A stretch of DNA of 64,000 bases from Pseudopedobacter sp965218985 (GTDB lineage Bacteria > Bacteroidota > Bacteroidia > Sphingobacteriales > Sphingobacteriaceae): the NCBI GenBank assembly GCA_965218985.1, contig CBDCMP010000007.1:434001-498000 (forward strand), read 5' to 3'. The notes beneath the pieces are model-generated. The model did no database searches. It was given only the letters and a program-made list of their open reading frames with translations, and was not told the DNA's origin. Numbering within the stretch: the stretch's first letter is position 1; the number at the start of each line of letters is the position of its first letter. Below, in pieces: positions 1-8,316 of the stretch. The translations under genes and the position numbers were made by a program.

Positions 1-1
1 A

Positions 2-808
2 ACACCTATAAGCACAAGATCAGGTTTCACCTGGAAAACCTACGCCACTTTCGCAACCAACAGCAACAGAATTGAAGAACTGGCTGACAGCTCTGTGGTT
101 TTAAGAACCGGACCTGTAGCAGGCGGACAGATTGTGGCTAAAGTGGGCGGTAGCATGGGCGATCTTTACGGGAGAGGTTATGTACGCTCTCCGGACGGTC
201 AAGTGGTATATGATGAAACCACCGGCTTTGCTAAAATTACCAATGATGTGATTTTTCTGGGCAACACCATGCCTAAATTCAAAGTGAGCTTAGGTAATGA
301 TTTCAAGTACAAACAATTTAATTTACATGTATTGTTTGACGCCCAATCTGGGGCCGTGGCCCACTCTTTAACCAACTACAAAATGGTGGAGCAGGGAAAA
401 TTGAAAAGCACTTTGCCAGGAAGATATAATGGGATCATTGGAAATGGAGTGATCCAAAATACGGATGGCACCTACCGCAAAAACGATGTGATCACTTTTG
501 ATATTGATGAATACTACCGCTCACAAATGGGTTCTAACAATGCGGAAGGAAGTACGTTCAGCACAGATTTCATCAAATTCAGAGAAGCACGCTTCGATTA
601 TACCCTGACTCCTAAACTTACTAAAAAATTGGGCCTACAAAGGGCTACGCTAGGAGTTTATGGTCGTGATTTATTCATCTGGTCTCCTTGGCCAATTTTC
701 GACCCAGAGTTTGGGACACTGAGCGGAACTGATATTGTGACCGGTTTTGAAACCGCCCAATTCCCTTCCACAAGAACTTTCGGTATTAATTTGATCATCG
801 GTATTTAA
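2..808 (+). CDS. SusC/RagA-type TonB-linked outer membrane protein, C-terminal part
   Basis: The frame is open from base 2, so the gene starts outside the window and only about the last 268 residues are visible. They show alternating polar/aromatic beta-barrel strands, a conserved GVYGRDLFIWSPWPIFDPE stretch typical of the last strands of SusC-like receptors, and a C-terminal strand ending FGINLIIGI. SusC proteins are TonB-dependent outer-membrane channels that import oligomeric nutrients together with a SusD lipoprotein. The SusD-like gene follows after 10 bases, so the two are cotranscribed. The substrate cannot be told from this part: no glycan hydrolase is adjacent. Confidence 0.9.
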   Translation, partial: TPISTRSGFTWKTYATFATNSNRIEELADSSVVLRTGPVAGGQIVAKVGGSMGDLYGRGYVRSPDGQVVYDETTGFAKITNDVIFLGNTMPKFKVSLGNDFKYKQFNLHVLFDAQSGAVAHSLTNYKMVEQGKLKSTLPGRYNGIIGNGVIQNTDGTYRKNDVITFDIDEYYRSQMGSNNAEGSTFSTDFIKFREARFDYTLTPKLTKKLGLQRATLGVYGRDLFIWSPWPIFDPEFGTLSGTDIVTGFETAQFPSTRTFGINLIIGI

Positions 809-818
809 CAACAAAAAA

Positions 819-2393
819 ATGAAAAAGAGAACTTATAAAATGATAGGTGCCGTATTGGTGGTGATGTTTTCCATATCATCCTGTAAAGATGGTTTCGAAG
901 CAGTGAACACCGATCCAAATGGCACTCCAAATGCGTTGCCACAACAGTTGTTAGCTCCAGCTTTAGTGAACATCGTAGCTTCAGGTATGATCAGAAACAG
1001 GGGTTTCAACAATGAATTGATGCAGGTAACCGTGAGCCAAAGTGATGGTGATGCCTCAGTTTTCAGATATGAATATAGAAACACCATTTCCGATTATTTA
1101 TGGAATGCCTGGTATGTTCAATTGACCAATCTGAAATCGGTCTACGATTTATCAAGCGATGAGCTTACCTTGAACAAATCTTATCAAGGTATTTCATTGA
1201 TCACACAATCATGGGTATATTCCATGTTAACAGATACTTATGGAGACATTCCCTATTCGGAATCAAATAAAGGCAAAGACCTCATCACAGAACCTAAGTT
1301 TGATAGTCAAAAAGACATTTACCTGGATATTTTTAGTAAGCTGGAAGAGGCCAACACCTTATTGAGTGCCAACACAGCCATCTCAGGAAGCAGTGACCCC
1401 GTTTTCAACGGCAACATTTCTAAATGGAGAAAATTTGGGAATTCACTTTACCTGAGATTATTATTGAGAACATCAGGAAAAGCGGAGGTATCAGCCGATG
1501 TGACTGCAAAAATCAAAGATATGGTGGACATCAATGCCTCTAAATACCCGTTGATGACCAGCAATGATGACTCGGCCATTTTGAGGTGGACAGGCATACC
1601 TCCATACACCTGTCCTTACGTAACCAGTGTGAGAACACAAGATTTCAGGTCTCCGTCCATCGCCAGTTTCTTTATTGATAATTTAAGAGACTGGGCAGAT
1701 CCACGTTTGGATATCAGCACCTACGGAACAAATAGCGTGAACAGATGGGGCATCGCACAAGGAAGCAACGGGTTTGCAGGTGTCCCAAGCGGTTATATTC
1801 CTGGTAGCGGCGTGGCCAAGCAATCTTATTTTTATTCTTCCGACCAAAAGCCAGAATCTTTACAGAACGAGGCTTTAACAGGGATGATCATGAATTATGC
1901 TGAGCTCCAATTCCTATTGGCCGAAGCAGCTGCCAAAGGATGGATCAGTGGTTCGGCTGAGACCTATTATAAAACCGGTGTGCTGAACAGCATCACTTTA
2001 TGGTTGCCAAACTGGCCAAACGCAACTGCTTCGGGACCTGCAGTGACCATCAATAATCAGGCTTTTACCGATTATTTAAACACTGCCGAACTGAATTGGA
2101 ACGATGCATTGCCCTTAGATGCTCCGGCCGGAACGATGAGCAAAATGGAGAAGATCCATCTTCAAAAATATTATGCTTTGTTCTTGGAAGATTTAGAGCA
2201 ATGGTTTGAATACCGCAGAACCATGCATCCATCTATCCCTTATGGTCCAGGCTTAAGAAATAATGGGGTGATGCCTGCAAGAATGGTTTACCCTGTTTAT
2301 GTACAGTCTGCAAATCCAACCAACTATAAGCTAGCTGTTGCCGCACAGGGTCAGGATGCGATCAATACACAAGTTTGGTGGCAAAAACCATAG
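819..2393 (+). CDS. SusD/RagB-type nutrient-binding outer membrane lipoprotein
   Basis: The 524-residue protein has a lipoprotein signal peptide (basic MKKRTYK, hydrophobic core, lipobox ISSC with Cys22) and the alpha-helical TPR-like body of the SusD-like family, with phrases such as LAEAAAKGW and YYKTGV near residue 370. SusD lipoproteins sit over the SusC pore and capture the ligand. The many Trp/Tyr residues fit a ligand-binding face. It follows the SusC gene by 10 bases and is followed at once by a DUF5689 lipoprotein, so the three form one operon. The short form with NTDPNG near the N-terminus resembles the SusD-like_2 branch, often linked to non-glycan substrates; that last point is inference. 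Confidence 0.9.
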   Translation: MKKRTYKMIGAVLVVMFSISSCKDGFEAVNTDPNGTPNALPQQLLAPALVNIVASGMIRNRGFNNELMQVTVSQSDGDASVFRYEYRNTISDYLWNAWYVQLTNLKSVYDLSSDELTLNKSYQGISLITQSWVYSMLTDTYGDIPYSESNKGKDLITEPKFDSQKDIYLDIFSKLEEANTLLSANTAISGSSDPVFNGNISKWRKFGNSLYLRLLLRTSGKAEVSADVTAKIKDMVDINASKYPLMTSNDDSAILRWTGIPPYTCPYVTSVRTQDFRSPSIASFFIDNLRDWADPRLDISTYGTNSVNRWGIAQGSNGFAGVPSGYIPGSGVAKQSYFYSSDQKPESLQNEALTGMIMNYAELQFLLAEAAAKGWISGSAETYYKTGVLNSITLWLPNWPNATASGPAVTINNQAFTDYLNTAELNWNDALPLDAPAGTMSKMEKIHLQKYYALFLEDLEQWFEYRRTMHPSIPYGPGLRNNGVMPARMVYPVYVQSANPTNYKLAVAAQGQDAINTQVWWQKP

Positions 2394-2431
2394 TTCTAAA
2401 AGATTTAAGAATTGATATTAAAATAATCAAC

Positions 2432-4027
2432 ATGAAAAAAATATTCTTTTATACCCTCTTGCTTTTCACTACTTCAGTGGCATTGTATTCCTGTAAAGAA
2501 AACGGTAATTACGAAGGTGGTGTTGTAAGTCCTTATATCCCAATTTATGATTTAAGAACTTTATATAAAGGTTCAGATCTTAAACTCACTGTTCAAAACA
2601 TGTTCGGTTCCGATAAAATCACTGGCGTGGTGGTTTCAGGCCATTCCGGAAAAAATATCCCTGAGGGATTGTTGGTGATACAGGATAAAAGGCGTTTAAA
2701 CCAGTTGAGAGGTATATCTATTCCCTTAGGATCTGAAGCTGCAAATTATGTGAGTGGTGATTCCGTGGTGGTGAAGATTGAAGGTGGTTTATTGACCCGT
2801 GTGAATGGGTTGTTAGAAATCACAGGGATCTCACCAGCAGATGTGAACAAAGTGGCATCAGGAAAAGAAATACCTGCTAACCGGGTACCTAGCAGCTATA
2901 TACTTGCTGATCCGGATAAATACGAAAGCACATTGGTAGCCATTGTGAAAGGTGGTTTTGATCCGTTACCTGTACCTGCGGATATTCTTTCGGGAAATAA
3001 ATTGTTAAATGACGGTTTTGACAACATTACCCTACGTACGGAAACCTCGGCGACATTCGCCAATAAAAACAATCTACCAGTAGTGGGAAATTGGTTTGGG
3101 ATAGTTTTTAACCACATGGGAGAAGATGGAAAGCTGATCCCTGAAGTTCGTTTACGAAATGCCGATGATATTGTATACCTAAGCTCTGAAATAGAGATCA
3201 CTCCGATCATTATTACTGGTTTTATGTCTGATGTGAGAGGAAGTGACGGGAATTACGAGTACATGCAATTTATGGCCACTAGAGACATCAATTTTGCCGA
3301 TGAAAACTTCTCAGTAGTAGTGACCAGTAATGCAGGCGCTTCTATTCCAACAGGTTTCCCTTCTAAAGGTTGGGCCACTGGTTCCTTAGCCACCACTGGT
3401 AATGCCAGGACTTTTAAATTCAACCTTACCTCAGGAACAGCTGCTAAAGGAAAATTCTTTTATGTAGGAGGAGCTGGTAAATTAATAAACGGCTCTGGTT
3501 CAACCAGTATCAATTCCTCCAATTGGATCAGGGCATTTGATTACACCACCATCAATGGTGACGGCTTTGGCCAGAAAACTGGTGGATTATTTGCCAATAG
3601 TGGAAACGCATCTGGTTTCGCCGTGTTTAAAGGTACTGAGGTGGAGGTGAATTCCAAACCCATAGATGTGATCTTTATAGGTGGAGGTGGAAGTCTGTTT
3701 AATAATGCCACTCCTCCAATTGGCTATAAAATAGCTAATACCGATTTTTACGATGTCGTAAATCCAATCACTTTAGCATCTCAGCCCTATTATAAAAGTG
3801 GTTCCAATACGCTCAATTTCAATTACCTGCCCTCAGACCAGGGTTACTTCAATAAGTTAGGGGGGATTTATGACCCGAGACTCGGTAAATGGGTAAAGGC
3901 AAGAAGCCAAACCGGCGTATTATTGACTAAAACTTCCACTTTAGAGGAGATTGAAGGGGTGTATCCCCCTCCAGGAACTGAAACTCCGGATGACCCTGGT
4001 GTGCCATCTACAACACTTAAACAATAG
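2432..4027 (+). CDS. DUF5689 domain lipoprotein of the SusCD locus
   Basis: The chosen ATG at 2432 gives 531 residues and a clean lipoprotein signal (KKIFFYTLLLF, lipobox ALYSC, Cys21). The frame opens further upstream at 2375, but that extension overlaps the SusD gene and would bury the signal peptide. Residues from about 30 to 250 match the DUF5689 pattern: IPIYDLRTLYKG, then beta-rich text with TGVVVSGHSGKNIPEG and an OB-like DSVVVKIEGG stretch. The C-terminal half is Gly/Ser-rich and beta-sheet-like. Such proteins are commonly the surface-exposed third member of SusCD operons in Sphingobacteriaceae; the ligand is unknown. A strong terminator follows at 4092. Confidence 0.8.
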   Translation: MKKIFFYTLLLFTTSVALYSCKENGNYEGGVVSPYIPIYDLRTLYKGSDLKLTVQNMFGSDKITGVVVSGHSGKNIPEGLLVIQDKRRLNQLRGISIPLGSEAANYVSGDSVVVKIEGGLLTRVNGLLEITGISPADVNKVASGKEIPANRVPSSYILADPDKYESTLVAIVKGGFDPLPVPADILSGNKLLNDGFDNITLRTETSATFANKNNLPVVGNWFGIVFNHMGEDGKLIPEVRLRNADDIVYLSSEIEITPIIITGFMSDVRGSDGNYEYMQFMATRDINFADENFSVVVTSNAGASIPTGFPSKGWATGSLATTGNARTFKFNLTSGTAAKGKFFYVGGAGKLINGSGSTSINSSNWIRAFDYTTINGDGFGQKTGGLFANSGNASGFAVFKGTEVEVNSKPIDVIFIGGGGSLFNNATPPIGYKIANTDFYDVVNPITLASQPYYKSGSNTLNFNYLPSDQGYFNKLGGIYDPRLGKWVKARSQTGVLLTKTSTLEEIEGVYPPPGTETPDDPGVPSTTLKQ

Positions 4028-4091
4028 TATTGCTTATAGCTGTTCCCCAGAAATAGCTCCTATAAATTGACGCTAACTAAAACTATTAAAC

Positions 4092-4120
4092 AAAAGACTG
4101 ATCAGATTGATCGGTCTTTT
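4092..4120 (+). terminator. Rho-independent terminator of the SusCD operon
   Basis: An inverted repeat with arms AAAAGACTGATCA and TTGATCGGTCTTTT (one U-G wobble) is followed by GTTTATT. It lies 65 bases after the DUF5689 stop codon and ends the SusC-SusD-DUF5689 transcript. Confidence 0.8.
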
Positions 4121-4121
4121 G

Positions 4122-4440
4122 TTTATTAAGATTCTTTTAAGCCTGAAAGAGAACACCTTCACTCAAACTGACCTGGACATTGAATTTCTTTGCCTGGATA
4201 TTGGCATGAGCAGAACCAATTTTATCAGAAAATAAAATCCATCAACGGTCAATCCATTGGTAAGTTCAGCATTTTTGGAAATCATGACCCACGAGGATGT
4301 TTTATTGACCGATTGATGTATCGGGTGGACGTTCAAACGCAATCCTTATTTTATTAAGGCTTTTAAAAAAGCATTTGGAAAAACACCTACACCATACCTG
4401 CAGGAGCTAAAAAGAAAAATTGAAATCATTCGATTTCCTT
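4122..4440 (+). pseudogene. AraC-type HTH remnant with frameshifts
   Basis: No intact frame exists here, but successive frames read like an AraC C-terminal DNA-binding domain. From about 4129 the text is KILLSLKENTFTQTDLDIEF then LDIGMSRTNFIRK, as in the first helix-turn-helix. After a one-base shift near 4220 it continues KIKSINGQSIGKF, and after another shift NPYFIKAFKKAFGKTPTPYL matches the second helix and its family signature. The order and spacing are those of one AraC domain of about 100 residues. In this lineage such domains often end hybrid two-component sensors next to SusCD loci, so this may be the tail of a lost regulator. No upstream sensor sequence is present between 4028 and 4121. 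Confidence 0.7.
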
Positions 4441-4496
4441 CTATAAAAATAATCTCAGCCTCTCTGTTTTTTCAAAAAATAATCGACCTTTAGGAT

Positions 4497-5561
4497 ATGA
4501 TTTTAAGTATCGAAGAACAGGAGAGATACAGCCGACAAATCCTTCTTAAAGGATTTGGATTGTCCGCCCAAATAAATTTAAAGAACGCTTCTGTTTTAGT
4601 GGTTGGTGCAGGTGGCTTGGGTTGTCCTTGCCTGTTGTATTTAGCCGCTGCTGGTGTAGGGCGTTTAGGAATCGTTGATGGCGATCAGGTAAGCCTCTCC
4701 AATCTGCAAAGGCAGATTTTATATGACACTGCGGATGTAGGTAAAATGAAAAGTGAAATTGCTAAACGTGAATTATTGAAAAAGAATGCTGAAATTCAAG
4801 TTCAGTCTCATCCCGTATTTATAGATGTGGATAATTGTTTAGACCTTCTGAAGGATTATGAGGTGATCATTGACGCCAGTGATAATTTTACCTCCCGCTA
4901 TTTATTAAATGATGCATGTGTCATTCTGAAAAAACCATTGGTTTATGCCACTTTATATGAATACGAAGGCCAAATCAGTGTCTTTAATTATAGGGGCGGT
5001 CCTACCCTGCGGTGCCTATTCCCAGAGATACCGGATGAAGGCGTCATTAATAATTGTGCGGAAGCAGGCGTTTTAGGGATCCTTCCGGGAATGATGGGCA
5101 CCTGGCAGGCCCAGGAAGCCATTAAGCTGATCACTGGATTAGGAGAGGATTTAAGCGGAAAGCTTCTGCTTTACAATTCGCTGAACAACGAAGTCAGGTC
5201 CATATCTTTTAAGACGGAGGAGAAAAATAAGCATATCGAAGATCTCAGCCATTTTAAACAACAAGTGGATACTCGCCCTGAAGTGGATATCTACACGCTC
5301 AAAGAATGGATAGACCACGAACCTATTCAATTGATTGACGTCAGAGAACCGTATGAATTTGAGGAGACCAACATTGGTGGCCAAAACATCCCATTAAGTT
5401 TATTGGAGCAGAAACTATCCGGCCTGGACAGACAACAAAAAACTGTGGTAATTTGTCAATCTGGGATACGCTCCAGAACAGGTCTCAGCATCATCAGAAA
5501 TAAATTCCCTGAAATGGATCTTCATCATTTGAGAGGAGGGCTAAATGCTTATCTGTTATAG
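4497..5561 (+). CDS. moeB: MoeB/ThiF-family adenylyltransferase with C-terminal rhodanese domain
   Basis: The 354-residue protein adenylates the C-terminal Gly of a ubiquitin-like sulfur carrier, most likely MoaD encoded nearby. The E1-like domain shows GAGGLG (37-42) for ATP, the RQILY stretch, the Asp of DASDN, and NCAEAGV with the Cys expected near the active site. From about residue 260 a rhodanese domain follows with the persulfide loop CQSGIRS (Cys320). Typical MoeB has two CxxC zinc motifs; here only one Cys of the first remains (LRCLFPE) and the second is replaced by KTEEKNKHI, so structural zinc is probably absent. Its last 13 bases overlap the convergent mobA gene. A ThiS partner is possible but no thiamine genes are near. 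Confidence 0.85.
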   Translation: MILSIEEQERYSRQILLKGFGLSAQINLKNASVLVVGAGGLGCPCLLYLAAAGVGRLGIVDGDQVSLSNLQRQILYDTADVGKMKSEIAKRELLKKNAEIQVQSHPVFIDVDNCLDLLKDYEVIIDASDNFTSRYLLNDACVILKKPLVYATLYEYEGQISVFNYRGGPTLRCLFPEIPDEGVINNCAEAGVLGILPGMMGTWQAQEAIKLITGLGEDLSGKLLLYNSLNNEVRSISFKTEEKNKHIEDLSHFKQQVDTRPEVDIYTLKEWIDHEPIQLIDVREPYEFEETNIGGQNIPLSLLEQKLSGLDRQQKTVVICQSGIRSRTGLSIIRNKFPEMDLHHLRGGLNAYLL

Positions 5562-6103
5562 TTATTGAAAGACTCATCTCCCATAGAAACGGGTACGGCA
5601 AATGTTTGGAAAGTGTTGAAAACCTGCTGCATACTATAATTTTTAAGTTCTTTTTTTTGATACGCCACCAGAATATGGGATAAACCCGTTGCGGTGTACA
5701 CGCCACAAAAAGGCTCGTAAAATTCCTGATTTTGATAAACATAAAAATCGAAGCCCTCATGCACCTTTGCTGATTCAGCGATTTTCCGAATGGCAGCCTC
5801 TTTCAGGTCCAGCAGATCACAGGCCAGCACGAGCCAATCTCTTTCGGGGAATTTGATATGGGCGGTAAGGATTCCTCGTAAAGGACCGGGTAGCTCTACC
5901 TCATCAATGATCAGTTCCTGAGGTTCGAAAAATTTTTGGTAATCCCCCAATTGCTGCTGATTAACACTGATTTTCACTTCAAAAACAAGGTTTACGAGTT
6001 TTTCTTTCATCAAACAAACCCAGGGAACAGCATCTTTCAGCTTTAACCCTTTATCTGTTCCGGCCCTTTTACTCTCTCCCCCCGCCAAGATCAAACCTGT
6101 CAT
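5549..6103 (-). CDS. mobA: Molybdenum cofactor guanylyltransferase-like protein
   Basis: MobA attaches GMP to molybdopterin to make the guanine dinucleotide cofactor. The 184-residue length fits. The nucleotide-binding signature is present in altered form: LAGGESKRAGTDKG (6-19), where the usual Met of RMG is Ala, and the metal-binding ACDLLDL replaces ACDLPxL. The gene ends the minus-strand Moco operon, 18 bases after the SelT/W/H-like gene, and its 3' end overlaps the convergent moeB gene by 13 bases. Context makes MobA more likely than other NTP-transferases with the same fold. Confidence 0.8.
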   Translation of the reverse strand: MTGLILAGGESKRAGTDKGLKLKDAVPWVCLMKEKLVNLVFEVKISVNQQQLGDYQKFFEPQELIIDEVELPGPLRGILTAHIKFPERDWLVLACDLLDLKEAAIRKIAESAKVHEGFDFYVYQNQEFYEPFCGVYTATGLSHILVAYQKKELKNYSMQQVFNTFQTFAVPVSMGDESFNNYNR

Positions 6104-6121
6104 TTTTACATAGATTAAAGA

Positions 6122-6397
6122 TCACCTATCGGTATGCCCTAAACTTTTATCCGGACTCACCACATTCCGGACCAGCTTTTTCAACTCTTTGATTTCAGGA
6201 AACCGCTGAAGATCTTTCCTGTCAAAAATCGTTGAATCGTCCACTTTAACAATGAAAGTACCACTCACTTCACTCGGCAGTAAAGTCACCCCTTTAATCT
6301 CCTCCGTGAAGGTATTCAACAATTCCTGGGCCATCCATGCAGATCTTAAAAGCCAGCCACATTTCGGGCAATATGCTATGGTGACGATGGGTTTCAT
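6122..6397 (-). CDS. SelT/SelW/SelH-family thioredoxin-like redox protein
   Basis: The 91-residue protein has the family's N-terminal redox motif, CPKC (10-13) after a beta strand PIVTIAY, followed by GWLLRSAWMAQELL, then GTFIVKVDD and the helix with FPEIKELKKLVR. Animal relatives use selenocysteine at the second position; here it is Cys. The Rdx family is small and thiol-active, with no settled bacterial substrate. Its place between moaE and mobA, with 18-base gaps on both sides, suggests a role tied to cofactor or sulfur handling, which is inference. Confidence 0.8.
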   Translation of the reverse strand: MKPIVTIAYCPKCGWLLRSAWMAQELLNTFTEEIKGVTLLPSEVSGTFIVKVDDSTIFDRKDLQRFPEIKELKKLVRNVVSPDKSLGHTDR

Positions 6398-6415
6398 TAT
6401 TTTTTGGGAAATATC

Positions 6416-6916
6416 TTACGATTCATAAATGTGAACATTTGGATCGCCGGTCACCTCCTGACAGCTACAATTCCCTCCCCATTTTTTTGTGCCATCAATA
6501 AAATATTCGCATTTCCATAGGGGCAGTTCATGTTTGATCTTTTCAATAAGATACCTGTTTGCTTCATAAGCTTCTTTTCTATGGGGAGACGCAGTGACCA
6601 CCACCACCGCACGCTCTCCAACCCTCACCGCTCCTATCCTGTGAACTGCAAAAACACTGGATAAATTCCAACGTTCCTTTGCTTCAAGGAGCAATTGGTC
6701 CACCATTTTTTCGGCCATAGCAATTGCCGCTTCGTAAAATAAATGATCCACCTGTTTACCCAAACTCAGCTTACGCACTGTTCCGTTAAAGATGACCACG
6801 GCACCTGCTGCGTCATCTTCAAATTGATCCACTAAAGATGAAAAATCAATTTGCTTCGCTGAGATGTGTTTTAAATTATCCTCCACTGCTCGGGGGGATG
6901 ACACTGACTGTTTCAT
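6416..6916 (-). CDS. moaE: Molybdopterin synthase catalytic subunit
   Basis: MoaE and MoaD form the heterotetramer that inserts two sulfurs into precursor Z (cPMP). Visible family text includes GAVVIFNGTVR, LFYEAAIAMAEKMV, VFAVHRIGAVRVGE, and VVTASPHRKEAYEANRYLIEKIKHELPLWKCE, holding the conserved His and catalytic Lys region, followed by the KKWGG-type C-terminus. The frame extends to 6952, but homology begins only around HISAKQIDF. ATG at 6916 is used here; GTG at 6889, which avoids most of the overlap with moaD, is an equally good start. Either way moaE overlaps the end of moaD, implying coupled translation. Confidence 0.9.
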   Translation of the reverse strand: MKQSVSSPRAVEDNLKHISAKQIDFSSLVDQFEDDAAGAVVIFNGTVRKLSLGKQVDHLFYEAAIAMAEKMVDQLLLEAKERWNLSSVFAVHRIGAVRVGERAVVVVTASPHRKEAYEANRYLIEKIKHELPLWKCEYFIDGTKKWGGNCSCQEVTGDPNVHIYES

Positions 6917-7103
6917 GATCTGAAAATTGGTGCTCATGACTGATGAAAACATCGTTCACAGCGAATCTCGATAAATTTAAAATTTCCTTAGCTGACGGGT
7001 TGAGAATAAGTAATTCCTTCTTTAAACTTTCCATATCATCTGCCTTTAGTTTTAAATCTGTATCGAAATAGTCTTTTAATACAGCATATACTTTTATATC
7101 CAT
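6876..7103 (-). CDS. moaD: Molybdopterin synthase sulfur carrier subunit
   Basis: This is a 75-residue ubiquitin-like protein ending in the obligatory Gly-Gly (SVIPPSSGG). The C-terminal Gly is adenylated by MoeB and carries the thiocarboxylate used by MoaE. The N-terminal MDIKVYAVLKDYF and the NDVFISHEHQFSDHE stretch before the tail match MoaD. It starts 10 bases after moaA and its 3' end overlaps moaE. A ThiS role is less likely given the neighbours. Confidence 0.9.
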   Translation of the reverse strand: MDIKVYAVLKDYFDTDLKLKADDMESLKKELLILNPSAKEILNLSRFAVNDVFISHEHQFSDHETVSVIPPSSGG

Positions 7104-7113
7104 AGCTCAAATG

Positions 7114-8055
7114 TTAACCTCCGATTTGGAGCATGCTCAATTCACTTCCTTTAAAACTCAAAGTTTGCTTTTGTTTAAGTGCTTTCATTAAACTTTCTCT
7201 TAAATCCTCCTTTGATGCGGAATTTTTTATGGAGATTCCATCGTTCACACTGAGGCAACCATAAATATTCCCATTTTGATCTAACCTTAAGCGGTTACAA
7301 TCCTGGCAAAAAGGCTCACTGGTATTGGCTATGATGCCAAAAGTAAGGCCATTGTCGGTTATCCAATAATTGGCAGTGGCAGATGGATTCCTTTCCAGCG
7401 GTCTGAAATTGTATTTAGCGGCGATCAACGCCAATATATCCTTTTGTGAGAAAAGACTTTCATCCAGCTGATGATGCAGATGACCCATCGCCATCACCTC
7501 CAGAAACCGGATGGTAATTCCCCTTTTTCCGGCGTATGCCAGTAATGGAAGCACCTGATCATCATTCCTTCCTTTCATCAACACCGAATTGATCTTCATG
7601 CTGACACCTGCTTCCAGTGCGGCATCAATACCTTCGCTCACTTCCTGAAATTTATCTCTTTTTGTCATTCTAAAAAAAGAAGCTTCCTCAGCCGCATCCA
7701 AGGAAATATTGATCTCTTTTAATCCGGCATCCCGTAATGCTTTCACTTTTTTGTTCAACAAAAACCCATTGCTGGTCATTTTTATTTTAGGAATTCCTAT
7801 TTTATGAAGGCTACTGATCAACTCCTCTAAATGCGGATAGAGCAAAGGCTCCCCTCCTGTTAATCTCACAGCATCAAGATTCAATTCCAGATGAAGCTTT
7901 TCCGTCATTTCAATGAGCTGCGACAAGCTGATTTCACTTTTTTCATTTTTGATTGGAACATCCTCCTCCACACAATACACACATGCAAAATTGCAGTTAT
8001 TCAGTAAACTTATTCTTAAGTTTTTAAACGTCCGACCACTTTCATCTCTAATCAT
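7114..8055 (-). CDS. moaA: GTP 3',8-cyclase (radical SAM)
   Basis: MoaA catalyses the first Moco step, rearranging GTP to 3',8-cyclo-7,8-dihydro-GTP. The 313-residue sequence has the N-terminal radical SAM cluster CNFACVYC (Cys21, 25, 28; CX3CX2C), the SAM-binding RLTGGEPLLYP, a second cluster FCQDCNRLRL followed by YGC near residue 265, and the functional C-terminal Gly-Gly (LQIGG). It precedes moaD by 10 bases. A 261-base gap separates it from the upstream moeA, so a separate promoter is possible; no clear TAnnTTTG box was found there. Confidence 0.95.
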   Translation of the reverse strand: MIRDESGRTFKNLRISLLNNCNFACVYCVEEDVPIKNEKSEISLSQLIEMTEKLHLELNLDAVRLTGGEPLLYPHLEELISSLHKIGIPKIKMTSNGFLLNKKVKALRDAGLKEINISLDAAEEASFFRMTKRDKFQEVSEGIDAALEAGVSMKINSVLMKGRNDDQVLPLLAYAGKRGITIRFLEVMAMGHLHHQLDESLFSQKDILALIAAKYNFRPLERNPSATANYWITDNGLTFGIIANTSEPFCQDCNRLRLDQNGNIYGCLSVNDGISIKNSASKEDLRESLMKALKQKQTLSFKGSELSMLQIGG

Positions 8056-8316
8056 GATTAAAAAATAAGAGTTTTATACAGGTAACTTGCATCACAGAAG
8101 CTAAAACACACCTTACAACTTTTTGTTTAAGGAGTTGATATCAAAATAAACACCTGGAAATCCTTTTCTTTATGATCCAAACAGTTCAAATTTAAACGAA
8201 AGCAATCATGAATCCACTCATTTTGATGACGATTCTAATGTGCTTTACCTGATAAAGAGTAAATATATCGAGTATATTCAACAATAGGAATCTTAATTTA
8301 TTTTATTAGCGAAGGA

